Shown here piece after piece: positions 24,285-36,334 of a stretch of DNA of 64,000 nt. Each line of letters starts with the position of its first letter. The first letter of the stretch is position 1. Where the stretch lies: the NCBI GenBank assembly GCA_963169105.1, contig OY720633.1:157743780-157807779 (forward strand). Direction: 5' to 3'. Below the pieces are notes generated by a model. The model worked only from the letters and a program-made list of their open reading frames with translations, searched no databases and was not told where the DNA came from. This DNA comes from Ceriagrion tenellum. Its lineage: Eukaryota > Arthropoda > Insecta > Odonata > Coenagrionidae. Made by a program: the position numbers and the translations under genes.

Positions 24285-24434
24285 CTCACCCCACTGACTG
24301 CAGCGTTGTTGCTGTTAGAGGTCACATTGTTGCTGTTGAGATTTGAGAAGCTCTGCGTGAAGTTGAAGTTTGCAAAACTTTTTAAAGTGGTAACTTGTGA
24401 TCTGGTTAAACTGGAAACTCGAGACCTACTGCCA
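24285..24434 (-). CDS. mbc: mbc exon: Ser/Asn-rich tail, cassette-compatible (residues 871-921)
   Basis: A 150-bp block with acceptor TGATGCCCAG and donor GTGAG|GTAAGG. It encodes GSRSRVSSLTRSQVTT, then FANFNFTQSFSN and an Asn/Ser-rich stretch ending AAVSGV. It enters and leaves in the same phase, so it can be skipped without changing the frame. The Arg/Ser-rich peptide is low in complexity and has no clear DOCK1 counterpart. Phase agreement and open frame support it as an exon, constitutive or alternative. It is isolated by introns of 6.7 and 9.4 kb. Confidence 0.72.
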
Positions 24435-27400
24435 CTGGGCATCATGCAAGAAAGAAAGGTCCAATAGTAAAGAGTGCACAGAAAGTTGAGAAAGAAAAAA
24501 ATTAGTTTATAAGGGTAGAGGCATGCAACAGAGAAAAAATAAAACAAAATAATAATACTGACATCATTAGAGAAGCAAAGAATAAGAAAAATATAAATAT
24601 AACAACTAGAAGCATACTTCCCCAAAATAAACAGTTTTTTCCCAGACAAATTAAGGTACAGAATGACATGGGTGACATATTATACAGTACTAGGATCATA
24701 TAATATTTATTTTATGACTGTTACGGCATCAAACTTGAAAAGAAAATTGCACTTCTGCTGACACATACTTTGTGCATTACCGAGAAACTTCACCGAAGAC
24801 AGGAGAATTCCACAATTATGCCATATTCAGTGAACCTACTTTAGAGGAATCATTAATTTTAGAGGGGGGGGGCAGAACGTGGTTGCATAACATGAAGGAT
24901 TTAAAAAATACACTTTTCAAGTGTTTTTTTGTAATTATGATGTCCTTGCACATTCTTCCAGAAAATATTAACAATTACTGCAGTTTCTTATAATGCATAG
25001 GAATTTTAAATTATAAAGGAGATAGAAAAGTTCGAGTGTTTTTTTTTATTGGCTGGAATCTTAAAATTTAGGCCTTGTTCAACACCCAAAAAATGCTAAA
25101 TTAAATAATGTTTTTATCACGACAGAGTGATAATTTTAAGTCAGTGTATGTTTTAGTAGCTTTGGGTAAAAAAAATCAAGAAAAGTGTCAAATTTCATTA
25201 CTAACACATCTAATTGTGACTAGGACAAAGATTAAGATGGCATGGAAGGGGTGAGTAAGTCTTCATAAGTTCTGACAAATCCCACTCCAGAGAGGTTCTG
25301 GTGTTTGACAAAAGACCAAGATTTGTAACTAATCACAGATCCCACGGAAATCCATAATCTGTAAGTTATCATAAAAGCATGTGATGAGGAAAAGTACACA
25401 CAGAGCTGTTGTGTGTGATATTGGCAATTTGCTGATCTAGGATAGAACTGCCATAGAAACTGCCATATAAATGAAGTAGAGGAAAGCTTTTTTTTTAAAC
25501 TTTAGTTACACCCCTTCGTGAACAAGCATAAATATTGCTTCAAAAAATGCATATTAACTTAAAAAATAGAGCCAACCATCCATCCTTCTTTAAGGCTTAG
25601 TCCTGAGGGATGTAATAAAACACACCATAAAGATGTGGGATTTAGTTCTTTCCCAGGCTAAACTGCTGGTAACGTCTTCTCGGGCCTTCCAAAAGGTGAC
25701 AATTGTCGGCCAACATTTTGCTAGCTGCCTCCACCAGTCTTCGAGGCAAGCCAGTTTGAAAATTCTGCACCCCTACATACACCAGCTGATCAGGTCAGGG
25801 GATGTCTAATTGGCAGACACAGATTTTTCCCCTTTCTGTGACACCTGCGATGCATTTAGCGAGATGTGGAAACTGAACAGCTTCCAAAAATTAAGGCAGA
25901 AAAGGGAAAATTGGCACCTGCCAATTAAATGCCGCCAGACCAGAGCTGTAGGTGTGCATAAGAATAGTGAGTTTTCAAACTGACATATCCTGAAGATGAA
26001 GGTGAAGGTAGCTATAGAGCCATCAACGATTATCTCAACTGGTAAAATATTTGGGAAGACTTCAAAAATATACCATAACTGTTTCTACTAGATCAAAGTA
26101 CAATCACTAAAACCTTTTTTGCCAGAGACTGAAAATAAATCACAACATAAACTGAAAAAGAAACTAAAAAAAAGGAAGCACATACCAACTATGAAAAATA
26201 TACTACCACAAAATAAAAATAATTTGCTAATAAGCAAGACTTAGATTATATATGAATAGAAAGAAGGAACCAGTTACCGATCAATGAAAACTAATTTTAA
26301 CCTATTACTTCTACAAATACCAAGTTCTCAAAAAACCACATGAAGTCAGTAGGAAAGAAATTAGTTTTGATCAGTCAATGATACATTAATGCACAAAATA
26401 GTCCATATTAGTAAGCATTAGACCTCCAATAAGCCTCAAGAGTACAAGTAGATATTTTTAATGAATCACAGTGATAACTATGAAGAAAAATGGTAAAATA
26501 AGCATTATAATTTATATAATAAGCACTATATTAATGTAACCTACACTCAAAAGGCATAATTTTGCAACTATCTATAAATACAAAATGATTACATGCATGG
26601 ACACTGTATCTTCCACCATATAACCCACATGCTTCCCACTAACACATAAAAGCCCATGAAGAAGGGAATATACCTGATTTATAAAGGTGATAAAAGTAAT
26701 CGCCATTCTGCCGTGGTAAAGTGATTTAATTGACATATTAAAACGATATTATTTACTTCATCAGAAGTAGTTCAACAAGGTAAATGGCCCAAAACAATAT
26801 CAATTCTGCCAAGTGCAACTCTGACAAAATACGCAAGTTCAAAAACAAATCACCCTGTTAGCTTAATTGAGTCTGTATATAAAATATTCACATGGCTTAT
26901 TATTTTCATAAATTAGCAATGAAAAACAACAGGTATCAACTACATTATGTAGTTGGAAAATCAAAGTAAAAATACATAAAGAGAGAAATAATGAGGCCAA
27001 TGTGCTCAGAGGGAAATGTTTAACTCATGGTGAGGGTTTGAGTGCACCTCATGAAGCCTTTTCAACAACTGATTAACGACTGAGGACATGCCTTGCCTAA
27101 CAAGAAAATTAAAAAGGAGACAAAGATGAAGACTCAACTTATGCAGGTAAATGCTAACAGCTGACCAACCGCAACACTTTAAAAAAACATTAAAGTCAAA
27201 TTCCAATATAAGTACTAATTAAGTTTTCAAAGGTTTTCCACAACGTTAGGTATTTCTTGGCAAATGTTTCACTGGCTACCTCCGCCATCACCCTCAGGGC
27301 ATGAGAACATAGTGCTGACAAATATTGGATAAAAAACATTTCATAAGCTAAGACCTTCCTATTCCCTACAATGATAGAAAAATTGAATTTGAGCTGATTA

Positions 27401-30400
27401 ATATCACTTTCTTGAATTTTTTGCAGTATGGATAGTATTCTATCAATCCATGGAATTTTAAGTACCTAGAAGTTTAGATTATCTTCTGTAAATAATAATT
27501 GCATCACCGTACATTTTAATGCCACCCAGAACACCTAGTATTAGTAATAATATTAGATATGTTTTAAGTTAATAATAGTAATTTTTAACACTAAAACAGT
27601 TAACTTCACAATTTAAACTCAAAGAAAACTGGGTGACACTTGATGGAGGACATTGATCCTGTACTGGGTTGAGAACAGAGTGATTACAAAGCAATCATCA
27701 CCATCAGTCTCTTCAAACTAAACAAAAAATAGTTCTGATGGCGATACTAACAGATCTGATATCAGTAAATGTTGGGGATGTTTTCATTCTTGTATTCAAC
27801 ACTGATATCATGATAGTCACAATGAAATCTGTACAAAGGCATAAACAGAAGATTACATCATTATTTCTAATGCTAAAAAAACTTTGTTCTCTGTAGATCA
27901 GAATATTAGAGCCCATGTGTCCATGGTCCCTATATCCACAGTCTCAGCACCTAATCAATGGTTCATCCAGCTTGAAAATAGGATGAAAGTTTCTAGAAAA
28001 TATTGATCATAAGTTCATAAGATAGCCATTCTAAAAGGTGGAATCTCCTCCCAGGGCCCTAAGCATAGATTCTTTAAACTCGGCTACCATCCTATCCCAC
28101 AAAATACAAACCAACAGGCCTAGTGTATTATCAGTCTCTATATTTGTCAACATGTTGGATATTGTCATCACATTTATCATAATTTTCTCATGATGGACTC
28201 CAAACCTAAAATCATGTAGTAGCCACGATTCAGGAAAATCAAAGGGAAGGCATGAAACACTTGCTATCTAGGACACAAACCACCAAGATTTCTGACAGAG
28301 TGGAGTGAGATGTGGTTTGGGGGTTCATGAAAACTTTCAATAACCCATAACATACCCAACAGTACACATGGACCATGGGTCAGAAGACTTTAACAGTCCG
28401 TCAGATTTACTAGAGAGAACAGGTGTTGCAGATCCATTATATGGTAAAACTCTTGATTTACAAATGCATTAGGCTTCTCAGGAAGAATTCATGCATCAAA
28501 AATTTGTAAATAAAAAATATAACAACCATATTGAATCCACCTGAATTCTTTCTCGCGCTGAAGCAAAACATTTCCTCAATGGAAAATTACTTGTCTGTAG
28601 ACTTCTTTCCTAAGGTGACACATTAACAGGTACATAATAATTTACTGAATCTCTATTGTTCATCAACTTAGATCACATGAGAAAAAACATGGTAACATTA
28701 TAAAAATGAAATGGTATTGATATTTTTGACTGTATAGAAAAACTTAGTCATCATAGATTTTGTAAATAATGCTTGCCAATTTAAGTAAATCATTAACAAC
28801 TCCATTGGGGCTATGCTAAAAATCCATCCATAAGTAATGTTGACTAGAAGTTAGATTAGGTCCACGCAAAAAGGCCAGCAATAGTTCTTTTTCAAACCAT
28901 CACAACACATAGCCTGACTTTAAAGCCATACACAGGCGAGTATGAAAATAGTTTTCGGTACAGCAAATCAAAATATAACTAGCACTACCATTTAATGGAT
29001 TTACTGGAAGATTCTTTGTAAGTTGTATGAACTGTCAATAAAATTGTGATGTTACACAAATATATGTTAACAATAATAATCACCTAAAAATCAGCAATAC
29101 TAGTGTTTACACCCAAAAATATGGTTTTCTGCTGCTGAACTCTAAATATGATATAACTTTTTCCATTGAATGTTGCATATAAGTTAATAAAGCCCCCTTA
29201 CCTTTCCCCATAAACGTGTTTTAATGATCAGAAAACCATGCCATGATATTTTATCCAAGAGTTGATAAAATTCTCCATTCTTCCCATTACATTGCTTCTT
29301 GAATATCAAGATATTTTTAAGCACTTATGTTCAACCAGGTTATGCTTTTTGTTTCATTTTTTCCCACATTTTACAGAATTGTCACAATGGTAATTTTATC
29401 TATCTCAAATCAATAACTAATATTGGTGGATCCTTTCACCTCTTTCACGACTCTAAATAACATCTAGATTTGATTTCAGAGATATTGTCTTCCTATGTCT
29501 TTTCATTGAGGCTCTAGAAATATACATGTGTATATTTTCTACTTCTGTTTAAAAACAATTGTGACCAGCCAAATTAAACACAAATGTAACAACTGGTGTA
29601 ACAACTGTGAAGGGTAAACATAGCATATGACATTACCAATACACTACTTCACAACAAAATGTTAATTTTTAAAAACTACTTGTCTGTAAATTTAAAAAAA
29701 AAAATAGAAGGCCAAGCCTGAAATTACATATCATATTAACTTGTATATTTTATGTATACAAGTTATTAACTTGTATATTTTAAATTACAGCCTTTGGGTC
29801 AAGCATCTGAACTGTTAGATATGGTGTAAGGATATTATTAATGCATGAAATCTTCACAGTGAGCATAACTGATTAAGTCAATAAGTTAATTCTTAATCAC
29901 CAAAAATATGCTTCACATTTTCACAAATAAACTGCTCACACACTGTTTTCATTTCATTACCTTTAACTTCAGCAAACTAAAACTTTGATATTCCAGAAAT
30001 AAATTCTATCCTATTTTGCAAGGACACTAGGCTTTCTTTTGAGGCATTCCTTCAGTCCACATATTGTCGAGATGGAGTACAGTAACTAGCCACACTCCCA
30101 TGTCAAAGAGCAGACTTGGGCACCTTTGTCAAAGTTACTCACTACCGTGCCACCAAGCCAGAGTATTCCCAGAGTTAAATATGGGTCATCACTAGGGAGG
30201 GGACCACTTGGTACAGAAGATGTGTGACAACTACTAACTGCACCATGATGGCAGAATCAAAGATCCCCAATAACAATCCAATGAGCCTCAGGACCACCTG
30301 CCAACCATAATGACAGTAAAAGCCAGTTTGCAGTGGAGGAACATCCACTTCAACGTTTATCGTGTTCACAATAATTGAATCTCTAATTCATATTGCCAAT

Positions 30401-31129
30401 TCATTTGAGGACTTAAAAATGACAGATGCAATCGCAATGACAAAGTCTTCACTGGGCTATGGCTAAAGCAAACCCATCATAATGTGACCCATTCTTAAAG
30501 TCAGTCTTCAGCCCTTCCTTTATCCTCCCATGCATGCTCCAGCTATCATATTTTTAAAATTATTTAACCGAGCATGAGACTATATTAATAATACAGAACA
30601 TGAAAACACAGCATGAGTAAGCTCATGTACTACAAACAAAGCCTATGAGACAAGAAATACAAGTTAAAATTCATCAGTGAAAAAGAAATGTATATGCAGT
30701 AGAAATATGTAACATACAATTATACCAATGATTGAAAAGATGTGACTCCCAAAGTCATTGATCAGTAAGAATATAATCACAAAAATATTACCACAGGACA
30801 TAATTTTTCAAAACCATCAAAGAAAACTCTTCCATGAAAGTACAAAAATCTGAATAAAACTCATGTATGATGAGACAAAGATATAACTATACAAAGATAC
30901 AAATATTGAGAATATGGGAGATGTTTCCACAAAAAAGTGTTAGCTTAGAGAACTATCATGCAAAGGTAAATGTCACAAGTGTAAGTGATAGCTCTGGTTA
31001 ACATAAAAAAGAATTCCCCCTCAAACAAAGAGCAGCAGAGTACTTCACACCCACACAGTAAATATATCAGAAACACAATCTGCAAACATCATGATAAAAT
31101 GATTTTGTTTAATGCAATCAATAACTCAC
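24435..31129. other. mbc intron, 6.7 kb
   Basis: Mostly AT-rich without supportable features. A GC-richer patch at about 25.58-26.03 kb looks like an unidentified repeat but gives no recognisable protein. A patch at 27.6-28.5 kb has longer broken plus-strand frames that I could not assign. No target duplications or terminal repeats were identified. Confidence 0.5.
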
Positions 31130-31245
31130 TCAGATGATGATAGGCTGACTTCAGAGAGTCGGTTATGTTCTGAACCCGAGGTGCTACGGTTGAAATTCTT
31201 CCTCATTACCACTGACTGCGGGATTTCAAATTTCAAGTCACAGGT
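31130..31245 (-). CDS. mbc: mbc exon: Ser-rich tail after DHR2 (residues 833-871)
   Basis: The acceptor is TGACTTTTTAG and the donor TCTGA|GTGAGT. It starts in phase 0 and ends two bases into a codon. It reads TCDLKFEIPQSVVMRKNFNR and then SEHNRLSEVSLSSS, resembling the Ser-rich linker after DHR2 in DOCK1. The next base is T from the 24434 exon (Asp), or G if that exon is skipped (Glu), so the frame is kept either way. Confidence 0.85.
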
Positions 31246-32989
31246 CTAAAAAGTCAAGAGAGTAATTTAACTTAAGATATTGTTTAGAAATTAATGACAT
31301 CAATATGAGTTACTTGAATGAAAAACCATACACCATGAGGCCATAAGTATGGCAATGTGTGGTCTGAAGAATTTGACTTCCATCAATACTTCCAACTAAA
31401 ATTACTAGATTGCAAGCATGAAATCACTTTAACTATACTAACACTTTTTTTCAAGGTGGGTAGAGAGAGACTTTCCATCTAAATATTTTCAAATTCCCAT
31501 AAATTTTAAATTAACTCAGGAAATAAAATGATATATAATTCCAAGTCTTCCCAAAAATCTTCTTTTTGAACCAAAAACATTGACTATAATCCATAGCTTG
31601 AGTTTAAGTTGTAGGGAGAAAAATTACCATTCTTTCAAGATTAAATAGGAAAACCATTTAAGTCACAAGGATGAATGTTGAAAAAATAAGGGACAAATAC
31701 TGAAAAAAGGAAAGACAAACACCAAATAAAATATTTATAATATCATTAGTTGCTACAGAATAGACCACGTGGATGTTTTCCGCATCTCAGGACATAATTT
31801 TCAACACTATTGCATGAAGAGGCAGTGACATCATCATCAATGCATTGAGTATCACTTTGAGATCAACAACCATGGCTATCACACCCATAATGTTGATAGC
31901 ATGACAGTTTTTAGTGCTGGAGGAAAAAAAAGATCAGTAATGAATGATATGATCAATGTTTGAAGAGCAAAATGTTGCCACAAAACAAAATATTAACTAC
32001 AGTGTTTTTTGTGCACGAACAGATTTCCAAGCATCTGCCGAAGATCAATTAAGTGAAGTAAAATGACAGAAGAAGATATTAGTGGTTGTTTCAAAGTTTT
32101 TGTAATACAGACTTTGATTAGCTGTCTGAGTTTCACTTCAATAAATATCCACCACTGATCATGTACCCTTGGAGCAGATGTTTGTGGAACTGATTCTTGG
32201 AAGAGAAGGATAATCTTAAATATTAAAATTTCAGAATGAAATTTATAAAACCAGATTCAATGACTTAGCAGTGAATCTTCACTGACTCAGCAGGCCTGAA
32301 AGTGTGTAGTGTAACAGGAATGATAGAAGCAGGGTGTTTCCCAGGTTAGTGACAAGATTTCAACGTTCCCATATCACCCCACTAACAAGTTAAATATTCA
32401 TAATATTTTGAGTCATTTTTCTCAAAAAAGAAAAAAATATGCCACAAATCAATCAATATATTTATGGATTAGTATTGATTCATGACCCCAGCATTACCTG
32501 AAGCTGAGTTGGTAATCCTAGAGTTTTTTGATTTGTTACACAACATTTTCCCAATAAAAATGACCTTGTGGAATGCATTCATTTTGTGAAGTAGAAAACT
32601 CAGTGCATTTAGCCATGGTAAGGTCCTAATATGATACTTAACCACTTCCCTGACGAATTAATTCGGGGTGTGTGGAACAAAAAACATCACATTTTCAAAA
32701 TTTAAGATTCTTGTTATTAATTCACATACAATATAGCCTGTGCAAATAATAGCACTCAGAAACCTAATTTAAATTTTTTTTTACTTTAAAATTTATTGTA
32801 TTTTATCAATATGTATCTACACGCTATTCATGCTGTAGACATAATTTCTCTTTATTTTTTTAAATAAAAATGTTGTTTATTTTTACCAGAAAAAAATACT
32901 AAAACCTTTTATTTTGTATTGCATTGTATTTTATGCTGATAAAATACCTGCACTGCAAAAAATAAGGCCCTCAAATGTTTTTTGCCGTA

Positions 32990-34250
32990 TGTAAAACCCT
33001 AAAACAAGAAGCTATGCCAAGAATCAGATCACAATGGGGACAGTGATAGCTTGTTTCCTTTCTAAGTTTTTTTTCCTCTAGCGTCTCTCTTTTGGTACCA
33101 TCAGAATCACAGTTTGGTAGGATTTCTCTCCTGTTTGGCGGAATTGCTTCAGAAAAATTCCTCTGCTAGGCATCATGAATGAGTCATTGCAGGTAGTCAA
33201 CCCACTCATGAGGGTACAACACTGGGGCGATACGCATCCATTTGCCGCTCAATCAGCATCAGACAGAAGTCTAAATCCACTTTTCTCCCACCAGTGTTCA
33301 GAACAAGAGGGTTCCATATGGAAAGTTCTAGCAGATGAAAATTTTTGTTTGTGTTTTTTTACCCCTTTTATGGAGTATGGAGTAATAGGCCAAGTGTTGG
33401 TCCGAAAGTTCCACACAGTCAACTCCTCCCATCGAGTCATCATAGTCCACAACGAACATTGGTGATTCATTTATTTTCTCTCTCTTCACCACACTTTCAA
33501 TGGCACAATTATGCACTGATGACAGCAGTGACACCACCTTCATGTCTTTTCAATAAATCTCCAATAGCTTTCCTTTTGAGAAGGCTGCTACTTCCACTTT
33601 TTCATTTTTCTTCCTTTCAGCACCGTGAGTATTCCTCGCCTGTTTTTCATCATTGCCCTGTAGGTATCTGAGAATCAGGAAACCAACAACTTAGCTAATG
33701 CAGGAGACCTATAGAAATTGTCCATGGTCAAGCAATGTCCTTTGCCGAGTACTAGCTTCATCAGTGAATCATCAAAACTTGTGACGACGTGGGATTATGG
33801 CTAAAGTCCTTATCACGAACAGCTCCCTTTCCCATACACATCACACTCCACCACACATACCCTCTGACTTGCATAATTCAAAACATTTGATGCCAAAGCG
33901 AGTCTGCTTCACCGGCATGAACTGATGCCATCCCAATCCACCCTTGGTAAGTCTTTCATCAATGGCAACATCCCTCTCTGGGGTGCTTTGAACTTCCTCT
34001 CAAATTTCTAGGGAACCTCCCAGATTTTGTCCAGTTTTGCATTCAGGTGGGTTTGGGGATCATAATTGGCATTATAAACAAAATACAGATGCTGTCTTAT
34101 TTTTACAAATCTCAAGTAAGACATTGTCTGGCCAAAAAATGGAGGTGAAAGCATTGATCCCGTTGACCAGTAATACTCCATACATGGCTTTTGCACAATA
34201 CTCTGTATTATTACAGGAGCCAAAAACACTTGAATCTCTGCGGTCATGAT
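32990..34250 (-). pseudogene. piggyBac transposase pseudogene
   Basis: In order on the minus strand: YYWSTGSMLSPPFFGQTMS (34.2-34.1 kb), VAIDERLTKGGLGWHQFMP with KQTRFGIKCFELC (about 33.95 kb), LVLGKGHCLTMDNFYRSPAL (about 33.72 kb), DYDDSMGGVDCVELSDQHLA (about 33.44 kb) and RKETSYHCPHCDLILG (about 33.04 kb). These match the WSTDP block, the three catalytic Asp contexts (IDE, DNFY, MGGVD) and the C-terminal Cys-rich domain of piggyBac transposases. In-frame stops after LLVS and near 34008, and frameshifts between blocks, show that it is inactive. Confidence 0.85.
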
Positions 34251-34349
34251 GCACCATGGACTTCGCCACCACTACTCCCCTAGTTTCTGGTCTGACTGTG
34301 CATCAACCCTTCTTAGCTTCTGATCAGACCGCACATTGTTATCCTGACT

Positions 34350-34437
34350 GGTTATAAGTATATTGAAACACTTTGTAATTTCCACATGAATTTTATTTTA
34401 ACAACCTAGGTTTTGTCACTGTGTGACATCATTAGGT
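34350..34437 (-). ncRNA. 88-bp insertion with hammerhead-like fold, copy Y
   Basis: This block interrupts the piggyBac element. The sister copy at 5.7 kb reads straight across the site. GACT occurs at both borders (34346-34349 and 34438-34441), possibly a short target duplication. On the minus strand it reads CTAATGA, T, GTCAC-ACA-GTGAC, AAAAC and then the palindrome ACCTAGGT. This is the layout of copy X, with the stem pairs changed on both sides. The core has mutated (G to A in the first box, G to A in the second). Confidence 0.45.
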
Positions 34438-35559
34438 GACTGCTTTCGGCCATCGTCTAGTGGCTGGGAGGATCTGATTTCAGCTGGGATGAGTGCTGCA
34501 TACCTGGAATGACCCCATGCCACACACCTAGGCGTGGCTTGCTTGGGATTTTGTATGGCGACACGGCGACAAGAAAAAGACTTCGCACCGAGGTGAAAAG
34601 TCTGCTCCTCGGCATGGCTCGGCTTTTGGGATCGCCATCCTTGCCCGACAAAAAATTTCCATTGCCCCTTTTCTTCCATCTTAGGGAAAAGGGACTTATG
34701 CATGTGACTGCAACCTTTTATATTGTTTTATTGACGGTAATTAACACAGGAGAGGTTTCCAGCGAGAAGGCTTGATACGTGATGATACACCCAGAGAAAT
34801 CCTTTCAAAACATTACTGATAATCTTAGGGGTACTAGTCATCAAAATGATCACGAATAGATCATATAAACATTGTAACAAGTGAAAATAAACTTGCTGCA
34901 ATGAGGTATTATGAAGGAGTGTGAAAAAAATTAAAGCAACTGTGGATAAAATTAGTTTTAAACAGTTACTAGCAGGTTCACACCTTTGCAATCACTGAAA
35001 AATATCGGGAAAATATCATTACACATATGACCATCAAATCTCCTTTTGAGTAACCCGCCGCTTGGCTTGAGTGAGCTATGGACCCTAAAATGTTCCACTG
35101 ACAGAAGAAAAAACAAACTACTAGTAGCTGTTGAGAATATACAGGCGTGAGGAGAAAGAGACGGTCTTTTCGAGCTTGCCCAAGTATACTTGGGCACATC
35201 AGAATTTTCTAGTCTTTGGTGCCTGAGTTAAGAGTATAAATGTAATTTATTTCTTGGCAAAGTTTTTCGTCGTTCATATAAGTGTTCATAAAAGCAGTGA
35301 TAGAGACTCATCTGCTTTGGTTCAGCCAAAACTCAGAAACAATGACCCCAAAAAAGTCACCTAGTCACCTTATTCAGCCACTTGACTATATGTTGAAATT
35401 AGGTTTTTGATAGCCAAAATAGAAGTAATTTATACTTAAGTAAACATAATAATGCCACATCATTACACAAATAGCAAAGATTCATTACTTCTACCTGTCA
35501 CAGGAAATTATATGGTAAAAAAGAAAATGGTTCCAGGCTAGACTTTGTGGAAGTAATCC

Positions 35560-35645
35560 ATAGTAACTTAAATAAAACTTTGTATACTCCACTATAGGTT
35601 TAATAACATGACCCGGGTTTCGACACTTCGTGTCATCTTCAGGTG
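35560..35645 (-). ncRNA. hammerhead-like motif, copy X, core boxes intact
   Basis: On the minus strand: CTGAAGA (35642-35636), T, GACAC-GAA-GTGTC (35634-35622), GAAAC (35621-35617) and CCGGGTC ending at 35610. The hammerhead core is CUGANGA, stem II, GAAA and a stem III ending in UH before the cleavage site, here GTC. Stem III would be the palindrome ACCCGGGT, which has no loop. Stem I pairing is partial. Downstream AT-rich sequence is shared with copy Y. Confidence 0.45.
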
Positions 35646-36118
35646 ACATGAATTTCACTACATGACAGGTATTTAAGTTATATGGTAAGCATAGAAGACT
35701 TTGTTTGAAAATAATTAAAAAGACAATACATCACATTTTTTATGGCAAGAAAGTTTCTCGAAGCCACCATTAGACAAATTATATACAACAGCATAAATAA
35801 TGCAACACACACCCATCGTTTACAATTGCTAATTGAAACATTGCTTTTTACAAGAAAAAACTAATTGACAAAATGATTAAAATACTGACTTTAAAGATTG
35901 ATGAAAACATACATATAAAAAATATGAATCATGTTTAAAATGAAAACTCACAAAATTTCACTGAGTCAAACAATCCAAATTTTCTATTGCTGAAATAGTT
36001 TATTGTCAATCAATAGCATTAGAGTAAGTTGGAACAATGATTGCATCCTTTAGAAATTGACTGAATTATCTCAAAATGAAGTAAGAGTTAAGTAAACTTG
36101 ATTTAAAAGGCATCTCAC

Positions 36119-36334
36119 CTTTTTGCCATATTTATGCTCTATGTTGGCCCTCATTTCATTGAAGCACTGCTCCAATCTTTGATGGAAAGGTTGAAGAGAT
36201 GACGGAGCACGCTGACCATGCAGTTGAATACCTATTTCCAAAAGCGGTATCTGCTCTGCTATCAAGTTCTTAAGTTTTTCAATATTTCGTTGATCTTCTG
36301 GATGATCAATGGCATAGTCACTAGTAAAAAATGC
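36119..36334 (-). CDS. mbc: mbc exon: end of DHR2 lobe C (residues 761-832)
   Basis: The acceptor is GATATTTTCAG and the donor AAAAAG|GTGAGA, with phase 0 at both ends and 72 codons. The peptide begins AFFTSDYAIDHPEDQ, continues LIAEQIPLLEIGIQLHG and ends EMRANIEHKYGKK. The join ANYEK|AFF reproduces the conserved DOCK1 string ANYEKAFF, which confirms the splice site. Confidence 0.95.

Larger units (their letters stand above)
32642..35227 (-). mobile_element. piggyBac element, nearly end to end, decayed
   Basis: TTAA lies at 32638-32641 and 35228-35231, giving a 2.6-kb unit of ordinary piggyBac size. The left end CCACTTCCCTGA matches the reverse of the right end of the copy at 6697, and the palindrome CGAATTAATTCG follows directly. 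The right end here has lost the terminal repeat kept by the 6.7-kb copy. The transposase lies on the minus strand, with the non-coding 5' part at 34.45-35.2 kb. An insertion of about 88 bp sits at 34350-34437. Confidence 0.8.
31246..36118. other. mbc intron, 4.9 kb
   Basis: Contains the piggyBac element (32642-35227), the 88-bp insertion inside it and a second hammerhead-like motif at 35610-35642. From 31.25 to 32.63 kb and from 35.7 to 36.1 kb nothing was recognised. Confidence 0.6.

Noticed and set aside
25580..26030. GC-richer patch as a coding exon or LINE
   Set aside because: No open frame in phase with mbc and no motif in six frames by eye; probably an unclassified repeat.
34008..35199. 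Several short open frames taken as separate genes
   Set aside because: They are fragments and non-coding parts of the piggyBac element; the 34958-35199 frames recur at 6423-6641 as repeat sequence.
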